The notes: generated from the letters alone by a model not told the origin. Positions 9,598 to 18,029 are shown, counted from the first letter of the stretch. The stretch is DNA of 64,000 nt from Pontibacillus salipaludis (GCF_014642405.1 NZ_BMIN01000012.1:1-64000), one strand, 5' to 3'. A program made the numbers and translations.

Positions 9598-9779
9598 TGG
9601 CATTAAGAAGTGAACGGACTAAACCTAGATCGTTTTTTATCCTCACTCACGTTATGGCGTGTTTCCAAGCTCTCCTTATTCTGGGTATAAGCTAGCAGAA
9701 ACAATGGCATGCATGCCCCTGATTCTGTAGATTTCCTTCCATAGTTAAGCTGCGGGGCCGTTCGTAAAAACTCTAGCCA
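9598..9779. other. Intergenic spacer with no recognised feature
   Basis: Between palindromic elements C and D I see no plausible ORF with a ribosome site, no terminator and no repeat beyond a short GCATGCATGC palindrome near 9708. Confidence 0.5.
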
Positions 9780-9906
9780 GGGGTGTCTGGGGAACGGGGA
9801 GACTCCTGCGGGAGAAAAAGGTCGACGAGACCCCGCAGGGCATGAACTTTGCCCGAGGAGGCTCGACAGCTCGCCCGCGGAAAGCGAGTCGTTCCCCAGA
9901 CACCCC
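9780..9906 (+). repeat. Palindromic intergenic element, copy D
   Basis: It is bounded by GGGGTGTCTGGGGAACG and its perfect complement, the same arms as copy A at 216-341. The interior includes GACTCCTGCGGGAG, GACGAGACCCCGCAGG, GAGGAGGCTCGACAGC and CGCGGAAAGCGAGTCG. Copies A and D are inverted relative to each other and bracket the addBA segment. Confidence 0.8.
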
Positions 9907-9975
9907 AAGAACTTATCAAACGTAACGGCCCCAGTCTATCTCCAATGTCTCAGCAGATAGATTATATTTAAAAAA

Positions 9976-10010
9976 TAAAGACGAAATTACATGATGTAAT
10001 TTCGTCTTTA
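9976..10010. terminator. Terminator of the gerP operon
   Basis: A 35-base perfect palindrome (TAAAGACGAAATTACAT and its complement). On the minus strand it is followed by TTTTTT, six bases after the gerPF stop codon. Confidence 0.9.
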
Positions 10011-10015
10011 CCCAT

Positions 10016-10231
10016 CTAGGTGGCAACTGTTGGCTGGTCAACGCCATCTGGGTCAAATGGGTTCGTTGAGCTAATGCCGTTGTTTGTATTGATAAAGTCA
10101 CCCGTGTTGGCGCTTCCTGACCCAGTATTTGATTTAGAGGAGCTTTTTGGAGAAATGTAGAAGGAATCCCCAAAGTTAATAACGCCTCCGCCTACGCTGT
10201 TAATTTTAATAGGTCCGACAATGGATGGCAT
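10016..10231 (-). CDS. gerPF: Spore germination protein GerPF
   Basis: GerP proteins are made late in the mother cell and make the spore coat permeable to germinants. This 71-residue protein begins MPSIVGPIKINSVGGG and carries NFGDSFYISPKS and SGSANTGDF, the GerPA/PF family pattern. I place the start at the ATG at 10231. An upstream in-frame GTG at 10240 sits inside the AAGGTGAT ribosome site and would give no spacing. It is the last of six gerP genes transcribed on the minus strand (order PA-PB-PC-PD-PE-PF), the same composition as in B. subtilis. Confidence 0.93.
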   Translation of the reverse strand: MPSIVGPIKINSVGGGVINFGDSFYISPKSSSKSNTGSGSANTGDFINTNNGISSTNPFDPDGVDQPTVAT

Positions 10232-10285
10232 GCTGATCACCTTCCTTATAAGAGGTCTCTTTTCATAGGGTATGCATCCTTAGTC

Positions 10286-10666
10286 TTATTGTTCGTCATC
10301 CTTTTCTTTTAAAATGCGAAAATGTTTAATACGGACTTCGGATTCCAGGTGATTAAGGTTACCAATCTGAAAAACAGATGCAGAGGATACCCCTTCAATA
10401 TGGACTGAGTCTACGTGGATATAGGGATCACACGGAACTCTTGTTTGATCAATGACGATTTGACGTTCAAAGCGGGGTAATTCGGCTGAATAGATGGGGA
10501 AGTCGCTGAATGGAAAGTCTCGATCTGTAAATAATGCGCCTTCCTTTTGAACAGCTAGGGCGCGAGAGCGAGGTGTTGCTTCTTCTGCATCCCCGATTTC
10601 AAAGATAGAACTTAGCGTTAGAGAATTGATTTTAACTTGATTGACACAGGAGGTTCTTTTATACAT
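10286..10666 (-). CDS. gerPE: Spore germination protein GerPE
   Basis: A 126-residue GerPE, normal in length. It has two copies of the small GerP motif, an N-terminal SLTLSSIFEIGDA and a later GVSSASVFQIGN, joined by a central Pro/Phe-rich stretch. These short hydrophobic 'SSxFxIG' segments recur in GerPB, GerPD and GerPE and are presumably assembly surfaces (inference). The ATG at 10666 has AAAGGATCG eight bases upstream and overlaps the gerPD stop by eight bases, so the two are probably translationally coupled. Confidence 0.92.
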   Translation of the reverse strand: MYKRTSCVNQVKINSLTLSSIFEIGDAEEATPRSRALAVQKEGALFTDRDFPFSDFPIYSAELPRFERQIVIDQTRVPCDPYIHVDSVHIEGVSSASVFQIGNLNHLESEVRIKHFRILKEKDDEQ

Positions 10667-10868
10667 TTTTTCGATCCTTTTGTTCTTTACGTTTTCGTTC
10701 CGTCAGGGGTACAAGAGGTCCTACGATGACAGATTCAGGTGGTGTATCAAAGATAGAAGAGAGGGCGATCGTTTCATTGTCCCCAATTAAAAAAACAGAA
10801 GATGAGGAAACACCTTGGACTCGGATGTTCCCTACATTTAGTCCGCAGTTATGCACTTCAAACTTCAC
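10659..10868 (-). CDS. gerPD: Spore germination protein GerPD
   Basis: A short GerP protein with the diagnostic GVSSSSVFLIGD and SSIFDTPPES segments. The best start is the GTG at 10868 (69 residues), because AAAGGAG lies nine bases upstream of it. The in-frame ATG at 10877 touches the same ribosome site with no spacing. The GTG start overlaps the end of gerPC by 11 bases. The C-terminus is unusually basic (RKRKEQKDRKNV) compared with the shorter B. subtilis protein. Its role is in the spore coat permeability complex of the gerP operon. Confidence 0.9.
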   Translation of the reverse strand: MKFEVHNCGLNVGNIRVQGVSSSSVFLIGDNETIALSSIFDTPPESVIVGPLVPLTERKRKEQKDRKNV

Positions 10869-11472
10869 TAGGTTCATCTCCTTTGTGGCTTTGGTTTTGG
10901 ATGAAATGATGGAGGGATTCATAGATTTCTTGTTTAACTTGTTGGGATATTGATTGGATCTGTGCATCGTCCATCATTCCGTTTGAGGCGTTTGACTGCT
11001 CAAGATAATGGGATACACGATCATCGAGCTGTTTCTGGATATCTTGTAGAATAAATTGCTGATAGGTTGAGTCATAATGGCGTCCGTACTGTCCGGCGAT
11101 TTGTTGGAGATCACGTGGTCCTTGGTCGGTTAGGTAATTCTGTAAATCAGAAATAATTTTATCTTTCACAGCCTGACCTCCGCTGAGTTTAGGAGGAAAG
11201 GGCTTTTCATCTATAGCAAGGTCTTCAATACCAAAGTCTTTCCCGTTCTGGGGGGTTAAGCCAATATTAAGCGTCCCTTCCAGGGTTTCGATCTTTAGTT
11301 GGTCAAAGTTGTATTCGATTTTTTCGATGTTGGTTGAGGGGCGTTGGTTCTCTTCGGCCTTTTTCTCAAGCTCACCAACTCGCTTCTCTAATTCTTTCAT
11401 TTTCTCAGTCTGCGATTCAACGAGCTTATGAAGTTTCTCTAAATACTGGGTCCATGAATCCATATACTGCAC
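10858..11472 (-). CDS. gerPC: Spore germination protein GerPC
   Basis: The largest GerP protein, 204 residues. It has an N-terminal coiled coil (about residues 7-42, rich in KxxELEKRVGELEKK heptads), a middle part with LEGTLNIGLTP, and a helical C-terminal half. GerPC is required for normal germinant access through the coat. The start is GTG at 11472: GGGGGAG is correctly spaced from it, while the first ATG (residue 4) is too far. The end overlaps gerPD. The family identity is well supported by the coiled coil, the NIGLTP motif and the operon position. Confidence 0.92.
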   Translation of the reverse strand: MQYMDSWTQYLEKLHKLVESQTEKMKELEKRVGELEKKAEENQRPSTNIEKIEYNFDQLKIETLEGTLNIGLTPQNGKDFGIEDLAIDEKPFPPKLSGGQAVKDKIISDLQNYLTDQGPRDLQQIAGQYGRHYDSTYQQFILQDIQKQLDDRVSHYLEQSNASNGMMDDAQIQSISQQVKQEIYESLHHFIQNQSHKGDEPSEV

Positions 11473-11538
11473 TTGATCTCCCCCTTTCTAGGCATTTACC
11501 TAGAATACTGTATGCATCATTCTGGGAAAGTGTGAAGG

Positions 11539-11763
11539 TTAGGAAATCGATAGAGGAACAAGGGGGCCTCCGTTTTCCTCTCCTGTTCCTTCTTCTCCAA
11601 GCGCCTCAGCTTCCTCAGCAGGTTCTGTGTAAGCGCCAGTATTGTAAAGGCTAGAACGCGCCTGAATAACGCCTGCACTACCAATTTGGAAAACCGAGGA
11701 GTTGGATACAGACCCCACTTTTAAAAAGTGGATATTGATAGACTGATGGATCGTGTAATTCAT
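11539..11763 (-). CDS. gerPB: Spore germination protein GerPB
   Basis: A 74-residue protein starting MNYTIHQSINIHFLKVGSVS, with the SNSSVFQIGSAG motif shared by the small GerP proteins and an acidic, Gly/Glu-rich tail. The ATG at 11763 follows GGGAGGT with seven bases of spacing. A longer open frame upstream runs backwards into gerPA and has no ribosome site, so I reject it. It is encoded between gerPA (13 bp away) and gerPC. Confidence 0.92.
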   Translation of the reverse strand: MNYTIHQSINIHFLKVGSVSNSSVFQIGSAGVIQARSSLYNTGAYTEPAEEAEALGEEGTGEENGGPLVPLSIS

Positions 11764-11776
11764 ATGCCGTACCTCC

Positions 11777-12004
11777 CTATTGTTCAAAATCCTCGATTGT
11801 AGATTGATCAACGACATCTTGATCATAAACTGTCGTAGTAGATTGTGATAAATCAATTTGAATGCCGTCACCTGTGTTAAAGGACCCACCCCCAGCAAAG
11901 GTTTTCGCGGAACTCTGGGGAGCCATGGCGTAGACATCGCCGATATTAAATATAGCAGAGCCTGAAATGTTCACGACCTTAACGGCTCCCACCTGAGCTG
12001 GCAT
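11777..12004 (-). CDS. gerPA: Spore germination protein GerPA
   Basis: First gene of the gerP operon, 75 residues. It begins MPAQVGAVKVVNISG and has FNIGDVYAMAPQSSAKTF and GSFNTGD, closely paralleling GerPF, with which it forms a paralogous pair. Two ATGs lie in frame. The one at 12004 is preferred because AAAGGAGGT is six bases away, while the ATG at 12010 abuts the ribosome site. Expression is expected in the mother cell from the sigma-K-like promoter just upstream. Confidence 0.93.
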   Translation of the reverse strand: MPAQVGAVKVVNISGSAIFNIGDVYAMAPQSSAKTFAGGGSFNTGDGIQIDLSQSTTTVYDQDVVDQSTIEDFEQ

Positions 12005-12024
12005 AGGCATACCTCCTTTATGAT

Positions 12025-12054
12025 TAGCTTATGAGAGAGATGAGAGAACGTGTT
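12025..12054 (-). promoter_or_regulatory. Sigma-K-like promoter of the gerP operon
   Basis: On the minus strand CATAAGCTA (12033-12025) matches the sigma-K -10 consensus CATAnnnTA. AACA (12054-12051) fits the -35 'AC' core 17 bases upstream. The predicted start would give a very short leader of about 15 bases. The B. subtilis gerP operon is known to be sigma-K dependent. Confidence 0.55.
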
Positions 12055-12132
12055 AATCGTCTAAAAAAATTGCTTCTTCTGGTGAGATTAACGTAAAGTT
12101 AAGGTACATAGGTGATTAGGAGGTGAGGATTC

Positions 12133-13290
12133 GTGAAAAGTAAGCGATTGCCGTGGATTGACGCGGCAAGAGGATTGGCTATTTTTGGAATTTTTATGGT
12201 GAACATGCCTTCATTTAACGCGCCATACTTTATGTTTGGTGGGGAAGAGGCTTGGACCGGCGAACTGAACCGAGCTGTTCAGTCTGGTATTGATATGTTC
12301 TTTCAGGCAAGCTTTTATACGCTTTTTTCGTTCTTATTTGGATTTGGTTTGTATATGATGAAGGAAAGCTTAGAAGGTAAGGGGCTTCATTATTCAACAG
12401 TGCTTACACGTAGGTTGAGTGTCTTAATTGTTTTTGGACTCATCCATGGGATCTTGATCTGGTATGGTGATATTTTATTAACGTACGGTGTGTTGGGATT
12501 CTTGCTCCTTCCATTGTTGAAATGGTCTGTAAAAATGATGAGTTGGGTGGCTCTTACCATTTTGGTAGTATTCACGACGTATGTCACATTTGGGTATTAC
12601 AGCTTCCGCGATCAGCTTGGGCAGGCAAATCAGTTTCTTATTGATAAAGCATTTACTGCTTATCAGTCAGACAGTTTGCTTTCCATATGGTCAGAAAACT
12701 GGGAAACGTGGCAACTCGTGTACGCTTCTGTGTACCAATGGGTATTCTTGGCGGCGTCGATATGGCCTGTTATGGTACTTGGTGTTATTGCTGCTAAGAA
12801 GCGATGGCTGCACGAGCCCATAACGCATGAAAAAACGATCAAGCAAATAGGAGGAATCAGTTTCGTTCTATTTGTTGTTTTTAAAATAGGACCATATTTG
12901 TATGGGAATCCCGAGTGGTTTAGTACTGCGCAGGATAACATCGGCGGAACAGCTTCAGCAATCTTCTACATGACGATGACGACACTACTTTGGAACAAAA
13001 AAGGGAAACTCTTACTCCCGTTTCAATATGTTGGGAAACTTTCATTAAGCAATTATATTTTCCAATCTGTTTTATGTTTCCTGCTCTTTTACGGTGTGGG
13101 GTTAGGTTTGTATGGAGATGTTTCTCCTGTGTGGAACGTCGTTCTTGTAATCGTCATCTACACACTTCAGGTCTTTGGAAGCTACTTATGGTTGAAAGTC
13201 TTTCAGTACGGGGGATTGGAGTGGATCTGGCGAGTATTTACATACAGACAGATCCAACCTCTTAAACGATCTAAAGAAAAGATGAGGTGA
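12133..13290 (+). CDS. DUF418 (YeiB-type) membrane protein
   Basis: A 385-residue polytopic membrane protein. The N-terminus RLPWIDAARGLAIFGIFMVN is the typical opening of DUF418/YeiB proteins, related to the acyltransferase-3/OpgC fold. About ten hydrophobic segments follow, and the C-terminal part (LSLSNYIFQSVLCFLLFYG) matches the family core. Biochemical function is not established; acyl transfer to a cell-surface acceptor is a guess from the fold. GTG start at 12133 with AGGAGGTGAGG upstream. It is the first gene of a three-gene operon with DUF2157 and GDYXXLXY proteins, six bases from the next start. Confidence 0.8.
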   Translation: MKSKRLPWIDAARGLAIFGIFMVNMPSFNAPYFMFGGEEAWTGELNRAVQSGIDMFFQASFYTLFSFLFGFGLYMMKESLEGKGLHYSTVLTRRLSVLIVFGLIHGILIWYGDILLTYGVLGFLLLPLLKWSVKMMSWVALTILVVFTTYVTFGYYSFRDQLGQANQFLIDKAFTAYQSDSLLSIWSENWETWQLVYASVYQWVFLAASIWPVMVLGVIAAKKRWLHEPITHEKTIKQIGGISFVLFVVFKIGPYLYGNPEWFSTAQDNIGGTASAIFYMTMTTLLWNKKGKLLLPFQYVGKLSLSNYIFQSVLCFLLFYGVGLGLYGDVSPVWNVVLVIVIYTLQVFGSYLWLKVFQYGGLEWIWRVFTYRQIQPLKRSKEKMR

Positions 13291-13296
13291 GTGAGT

Positions 13297-14493
13297 GTGA
13301 AACGGTCTTGGTTAGAGAAAGAAGGAAAAGCCTGGGTGGAAGAAGGGATTATTTCAAAGGAGCAGTATGACCAACTAGTCGCCAAATATCCAAATCGAAA
13401 CTCGAAAGGGTTGTTAACGATTTTTGGTGGGTTGTTTATTGGGCTTGGATTCCTGACTTTTGTAGCTTCGAATTGGTCTTTAATGCCGAACATCTTAAAG
13501 ATGGGGATTTTAATTGTGTCCCTGCTTGGGTTTTACTTCTTCGGGGACCGCGCTTACCAGAAAGGGTCTAGATCGCTAGGTACATCATTTTATGCCATAG
13601 GAGTCCTGCTGTTTGGTGCGGCAATGATCTTGACTGGTCAGATGTATCATTACATGGCTTATAGTGCGACAACCTTTTTCTTGTGGGGAGTGGCTGCCAG
13701 TTTAGTGTATGGAGTCAGAAGAGAACAACCTCTTCTTTATTTGACCTTAGCCATCTTAACGATGGGGCAACTTTATAGTTGGATGACTTACGGCGAATCC
13801 CATTTATGGATCTTCCTTTTATTCGTAATCGGGGGCGGTTTTGAATTGGTTCGGTTACGCCGTGATTTTCTTGCTTTATTATTTGGTTTTGGGTATATAC
13901 TTCAGTCCCTTGTCTTTGTATTCGCAGGGGGACATGACTATGTTTGGTTGCTTTTCCTATGGTTATTGCTTTATGTTGCGACCACTCTCTCATTCTTCCG
14001 TTTCCCTTCATTGCAGATTACGAGTATTGGTGCTGCCTTTTTACTAAAGGCCATCGAGGTCTTCCTGCTTGATTCATGGGTGATGGAAAGATTGAACGTA
14101 AATGTAATCTTCCTCATTGCCCATATTATAGTAGCGGGACTACTAGTTTCGTTGGTAAAAGATCGTGCTATAGGTATTCTGAATCTCTTGCTGTTTCTTC
14201 CGGTCGTGTATGTAGGAGGGGATGGAGGAGTTATCGCGCTCATCCTATTATACGTAGTATCGATTGGATACCTAGTCATTGGGACGAAGCGGGAAGCTGT
14301 TGGTCTAGTCAATTTTGGCACGGGTGCCTTTTTAGTCAGCACGTTGATTGCATATGTTCAGTTAGCTTGGGATTTCCTTAACAAATCAGTCTTTTTCTTC
14401 ATTGGAGGCGTTCTTTTGTTTGGATTAAGTTATGTGTTAAACCGGGAACGTCGCCGTTTATCTGGGAATGAAAAAGGGGGCGGAGGTAGATGA
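13297..14493 (+). CDS. DUF2157 membrane protein
   Basis: A 398-residue protein. An N-terminal cytoplasmic stretch (WLEKEGKAWVEEGIISKEQY) matches the start of DUF2157 proteins, followed by about twelve closely packed hydrophobic segments. DUF2157 proteins are usually encoded next to GDYXXLXY proteins, as here, and their role is unknown. I prefer the second GTG (13297): GAGGTGA lies six bases upstream, while the GTG at 13291 follows the previous stop directly with no spacing. The end overlaps the next gene (ATGA), indicating coupled translation. Confidence 0.78.
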   Translation: MKRSWLEKEGKAWVEEGIISKEQYDQLVAKYPNRNSKGLLTIFGGLFIGLGFLTFVASNWSLMPNILKMGILIVSLLGFYFFGDRAYQKGSRSLGTSFYAIGVLLFGAAMILTGQMYHYMAYSATTFFLWGVAASLVYGVRREQPLLYLTLAILTMGQLYSWMTYGESHLWIFLLFVIGGGFELVRLRRDFLALLFGFGYILQSLVFVFAGGHDYVWLLFLWLLLYVATTLSFFRFPSLQITSIGAAFLLKAIEVFLLDSWVMERLNVNVIFLIAHIIVAGLLVSLVKDRAIGILNLLLFLPVVYVGGDGGVIALILLYVVSIGYLVIGTKREAVGLVNFGTGAFLVSTLIAYVQLAWDFLNKSVFFFIGGVLLFGLSYVLNRERRRLSGNEKGGGGR

Positions 14494-14987
14494 AGCGTTG
14501 GCTGTTTCCATTAATCGTAAGTCTACAAGTCTTGTATCTAGTTGGGATGGCTGGGGCGTACTACGCAATTGATCTTTTTGGAGAAACGATTGATTTAAAA
14601 ACAGCTCCTGTTGATCCAAGAGACCTCTTTTACGGAGATTACGTAGTGGTGAACTATGAAATCTCTACAATTTCAGATGAAAAATGGGTCGGGAAAGAAC
14701 CTCAGTACAACGAGAAGGTGTATGTGAAGTTGAAGAAAGACGGAGAGCTCTATGCAGCAGAAGCCGTGTCGCATCAAGCATTACGTACAGAGGGCGATGA
14801 AATTTTAATCACGGGCCAATATAAAGGTGGCAATGGAAATGAACTTCGTATTCGCTATGGAATTGAACGCTTTTATGTGGAAGAAAACACTGGCGAAGCA
14901 TTAGAAGGGAACGAGTCTGAAAGGATTGCCAAAGTAGCTGTTGCTCCCTGGGGGCAGAAGAAAATTGTCAGTTTGAGTCATCCATAA
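14490..14987 (+). CDS. GDYXXLXY-type membrane-anchored protein
   Basis: A 165-residue protein with one N-terminal membrane segment (about residues 3-28) and an extracytoplasmic domain. The motif FYGDYVVVNY at about residues 50-59 matches the GDYxxLxY signature except for Val in place of Leu. DPRDLFYGDY is the recognisable family core. It probably acts as a partner of the DUF2157 membrane protein, since the two are coupled by an ATGA overlap. Function is unknown. No terminator is evident before the SDR gene at 15054. Confidence 0.75.
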   Translation: MKRWLFPLIVSLQVLYLVGMAGAYYAIDLFGETIDLKTAPVDPRDLFYGDYVVVNYEISTISDEKWVGKEPQYNEKVYVKLKKDGELYAAEAVSHQALRTEGDEILITGQYKGGNGNELRIRYGIERFYVEENTGEALEGNESERIAKVAVAPWGQKKIVSLSHP

Positions 14988-15053
14988 ACGCTCCTCTTGG
15001 AAAAACGCCCCTCTTTTTCAGTACAATAAAGGTACTAGTATGAAGGAGGGGTT

Positions 15054-15854
15054 ATGGTGGACTTAGGTTTACAAGGGAAGCGGGTTGTTCTATTAGCATC
15101 GAGTAAAGGGATTGGAAAAGCGATCGCAACGGAATTTGTACGTGAAGGAGCTACTGTATTGATTTCGAGTCGCAATGCTGAACATCTTCTGCAGGCAGCT
15201 GAAGAGATTCACCAGGAAATAGGGGGCTTAGGCGCGGCTCCGCATACTGAAGTCTGTGACATTACAGATCCAGCCAGCTTAGAAGCTTTATTTGAATCGG
15301 CGGTTGATAAACTTGGTGGGGTGGATATCCTTGTGAATAATGCAGGGGGGCCTCCGGCAGGGAGTTTTATGGACATGTCTGATGAAGATTGGCAAAAGGC
15401 ATTTGAGTTGAATTTGCTAAGTTTTATTCGCGCAAGCCGTTTAGCCATTCCTCATATGAAAGACGCGGGGAGAGGGCGCATCTTAAACATTGCTTCTTCC
15501 TCCATTAAACAGCCAATCGATGGACTGATTCTATCCAACACGTTCCGAACCGGGATCGTGGGTTTAGCGAAATCAATGGCTACGGAGTTTGCCGGTGAAG
15601 ACATTCTAGTGAATACGCTTGGACCAGGGCGAATCGAAACGGAGCGCGTTGAGGAATTAGATGAGAAGATGGCAACAAAACAAGGGCTCTCCGTTCAGGA
15701 AGTGAAGGCCGAGATGGAAACGATGATTCCCGCAGGGCGATATGGTACGCCTGAAGAATTTGCTCGTACAGCTGTTTTCTTGGCCTCTTTTGCTAATACG
15801 TATGTTACAGGACAAGCGCTTGTTGTGGACGGAGGATACGTGAAGGCGTTGTGA
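15054..15854 (+). CDS. SDR-fold protein with altered catalytic residues
   Basis: A 266-residue Rossmann-fold protein of the short-chain dehydrogenase family, similar to 3-oxoacyl-ACP reductases. NNAGG (VDILVNNAGG) and the C-terminal YVTGQALVVDGGY are present. The cofactor loop reads LASSKGIG instead of TGxxxGIG. The YxxxK active site is replaced by SNTFR (within LSNTFRTGIVGLAKS), so both the catalytic Tyr and Lys are gone. This matches a known divergent SDR subgroup that lacks the canonical tetrad, so a classical reductase activity should not be assumed. The ATG follows GAAGGAGGGGTT. Confidence 0.8.
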   Translation: MVDLGLQGKRVVLLASSKGIGKAIATEFVREGATVLISSRNAEHLLQAAEEIHQEIGGLGAAPHTEVCDITDPASLEALFESAVDKLGGVDILVNNAGGPPAGSFMDMSDEDWQKAFELNLLSFIRASRLAIPHMKDAGRGRILNIASSSIKQPIDGLILSNTFRTGIVGLAKSMATEFAGEDILVNTLGPGRIETERVEELDEKMATKQGLSVQEVKAEMETMIPAGRYGTPEEFARTAVFLASFANTYVTGQALVVDGGYVKAL

Positions 15855-15926
15855 TATTGTAAAAGGTGAAACATCGTAGTACCCTGATTCGTAGGATAGG
15901 TATAGAAGTATACAGGAGGAACGCTT

Positions 15927-16127
15927 ATGAAAAAACTTTATCGTTCCACGCAAGATGAACAAATATCAGGTGTTCTCGGTGGATTAAGTGAACTTTACAA
16001 TATTGACGTAAGCCTTTTGCGAATCTTAACGGTGGTTTTGTGCTTCTTTACAAGCGGATTTGTGTTGTTGCTTTATATAGTCGCCGCAAGCGTCATGCCA
16101 ACCGATGATGAGATCAAGAAGCTTTAA
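15927..16127 (+). CDS. PspC-domain small membrane protein
   Basis: A 66-residue protein that is essentially one PspC domain: KKLYRSTQDEQISGVLGGLSE-type opening, then SLLRILTVVL and a hydrophobic helix (about residues 33-56), then a short charged tail. PspC domains occur in envelope-stress sensors and in small LiaI/YvlC-like proteins of Bacilli. It likely sits in the cytoplasmic membrane and responds to membrane stress, but the partner is not encoded nearby. The start is well set by AGGAGGAACGCTT. It is followed by a strong bidirectional terminator shared with rocD. Confidence 0.85.
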   Translation: MKKLYRSTQDEQISGVLGGLSELYNIDVSLLRILTVVLCFFTSGFVLLLYIVAASVMPTDDEIKKL

Positions 16128-16140
16128 TAATGGATATAAA

Positions 16141-16175
16141 AGAGCGCCCGGTGCATTGGACCGAGCGCTCTTTTT
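16141..16175. terminator. Bidirectional terminator between pspC-like gene and rocD
   Basis: The stem AGAGCGC-CCGGT pairs with ACCG-AGCGCTCT and is followed by TTTTT on the plus strand and TTTTAT on the minus strand. Confidence 0.85.
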
Positions 16176-16230
16176 CGTTTTAGACTATATGTTTCGGTTC
16201 GCAAACGCTCACCGTGTTTCCTTGATCTTG

Positions 16231-16281
16231 CTGCGGTTCAGTCCAGTCTTTACGTTGCTGAACGGTTGCTTACGCTTTTGA
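16231..16281. repeat. Dispersed 49-bp repeat, copy 1 (overlaps rocD 3' end)
   Basis: From GGTTCAGTCCAGTCT to CGCTTTTGATG this stretch matches 50789-50837 at about 43 of 49 positions. Here it includes the last codons and stop of rocD. Confidence 0.65.
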
Positions 16282-17472
16282 TGCTAATACGTCTTTAATC
16301 TGCTGGATTGCCCAGTCCAGGTCCTCTTTATCAATGACAAGAGGGGGAGCGAAGCGAATGACGCTCTCGTGGGTTTCTTTACATAGAAGCCCTTTCGCTT
16401 TCAATTCCTCGCAATATTTACGAGCAGGTTCTGTCATCTCAACACCAATGAAAAGCCCTTTTCCGCGCACTTCTTTAATCTTAGGATTGTCGATGGAACG
16501 AAGCTCGCTCATCATATATTCTCCAAGCTCAAGTGAACGGTTTGCAAGATTTTCTTCTTCTAAAACTTCAAGTGAAGCAACGGAAACAGCACATGCTAGA
16601 GGGTTTCCGCCAAAGGTTGAACCGTGTGAACCAGGGTTAAATACACCTAGTACTTCTTTATTCGCAACGATACAAGAGATCGGGAATACTCCTCCACCAA
16701 GAGCTTTACCTAGAATGAGCATATCAGGAGATACGTTTTCCCAATCACAAGCAAACATCTTCCCAGTACGTCCAAGGCCAGCTTGGATTTCGTCGGCAAT
16801 ATAAAGCACGTTGTTCTCTTTACAAATATCATAAGCTTCTTTTAAGAACCCTTCTGGAGGGATGACAATACCAGCTTCTCCCTGGATCGGTTCAAATAAG
16901 AAAGCGGCTGTATTCTCCGTAATGGCTTCACGCAACGCATCAGCGTCACCGTATGGAATCACTTTAATCCCTGGCAACATAGGCCCAAAACCACGTTTAT
17001 ACTCCGATTCAGAAGACAAGGAAACCGCAGTCATCGTACGACCATGGAAATTGCCTACACATGCAATAATTTCAGCTTGGTCTTCTGCTACACCTTTCAC
17101 ATCATAAGCCCAGCGGCGTGCAGCTTTTATAGCCGTCTCAACAGCTTCTGCTCCTGTATTCATAGGCAGAGCCATCTCTTTATTGGTTAGTTTACAAATC
17201 TTCTCATACCAAGGACCGAGCTGATCATTATGAAAAGCACGGGAAGTTAAGGTTACGCGGGATGCCTGTTCCGTTAACGCATCAATGATTTTAGGGTGAC
17301 GGTGGCCCTGGTTAACCGCTGAATAAGCGCTTAACATATCCATATATCGATTACCCTCAGGATCTTCTACCCATACACCGTCTGCTTTAGCGATGACGAT
17401 TGGAAGCGGGTGATAGTTCTTTGCCCCATACTCCTGTGTTTGTTCAATAATTTGTTCACTTGTATGTGTCAT
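16270..17472 (-). CDS. rocD: Ornithine aminotransferase
   Basis: A PLP-dependent class III aminotransferase of 400 residues. It converts ornithine and 2-oxoglutarate to glutamate-5-semialdehyde and glutamate in arginine/ornithine catabolism. Family features include [43 protein letters not shown] with the cofactor-binding Asp, and the Schiff-base Lys in [23 protein letters not shown] is typical of RocD. Length and content are normal. It stands alone, with no rocABCEF genes next to it. The last four codons (ASKA) and stop lie inside a dispersed repeat. The start has TGGAGGGATACA upstream. Confidence 0.93.
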   Translation of the reverse strand: MTHTSEQIIEQTQEYGAKNYHPLPIVIAKADGVWVEDPEGNRYMDMLSAYSAVNQGHRHPKIIDALTEQASRVTLTSRAFHNDQLGPWYEKICKLTNKEMALPMNTGAEAVETAIKAARRWAYDVKGVAEDQAEIIACVGNFHGRTMTAVSLSSESEYKRGFGPMLPGIKVIPYGDADALREAITENTAAFLFEPIQGEAGIVIPPEGFLKEAYDICKENNVLYIADEIQAGLGRTGKMFACDWENVSPDMLILGKALGGGVFPISCIVANKEVLGVFNPGSHGSTFGGNPLACAVSVASLEVLEEENLANRSLELGEYMMSELRSIDNPKIKEVRGKGLFIGVEMTEPARKYCEELKAKGLLCKETHESVIRFAPPLVIDKEDLDWAIQQIKDVLASKA

Positions 17473-17624
17473 TGTATCCCTCCATCATTTAAAGAATCTA
17501 TGAATAGTATAACAGTTTTTCAGAATTTTTTGTTATATAGGTTGGGAAAGAGTAAACATTCGCGAATCAGACGTTTTTTTGGTATGATATCGGTGGTAAG
17601 TTCTATGTAAAGGAGGAAAAAAGT

Positions 17625-18011
17625 ATGGATGGACAAACGCACTTACATATTACGTCATGGGTATTAGCGCTAATTCTGCTAGGCCTGACGGTATGGTTTG
17701 ATCGATTAGGAAAGCCAAAGATCGGTAAAGTCTTTCACATGATTCTACGTTTGGACTACTTATTAATCTTGTACTCTGGTGGTAGCCTTATTGCCGTGTA
17801 TTTTGCAAACGCAGGAGGCGCAATGCTAGGAGAAGCGATTATTAAGAGCTTAGCTGGCTTATGGGTAATCTTCGCAGTTGAAATGATTGCCGTCCGCGCC
17901 AAAAAACGCGTTTCCGCAAAAAGCGCCTGGATCCAATTCTTCATCGCAATCATTATCGCACTAGTACTAGGATTCGGTCGTCTACCAATGGGAATTTTAC
18001 CATTAAATTAA
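17625..18011 (+). CDS. yisL: YisL family (UPF0344) membrane protein
   Basis: A 128-residue protein with four predicted membrane helices and short connecting loops. It opens MDGQTHLHITSWVLALILL, typical of YisL/DUF1516 proteins found only in Firmicutes. Function is unknown. AAAGGAGGAAAAAAGT precedes the ATG. B. subtilis yisL lies between gerP and asnO, the same neighbourhood as here, which supports orthology. A terminator follows immediately. Confidence 0.85.
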   Translation: MDGQTHLHITSWVLALILLGLTVWFDRLGKPKIGKVFHMILRLDYLLILYSGGSLIAVYFANAGGAMLGEAIIKSLAGLWVIFAVEMIAVRAKKRVSAKSAWIQFFIAIIIALVLGFGRLPMGILPLN

Positions 18012-18029
18012 TCATGTAATCTCGTTTTT

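Noticed and set aside
9265-9908. Open frames of 62-120 codons around elements C and D
   Set aside because: Same cause as above; some also run antisense through hlpB and its terminator.
11764-11937. 58-residue N-terminal extension of GerPB
   Set aside because: It overlaps gerPA in another frame and the ATG at 11763 has the proper ribosome site and family start.
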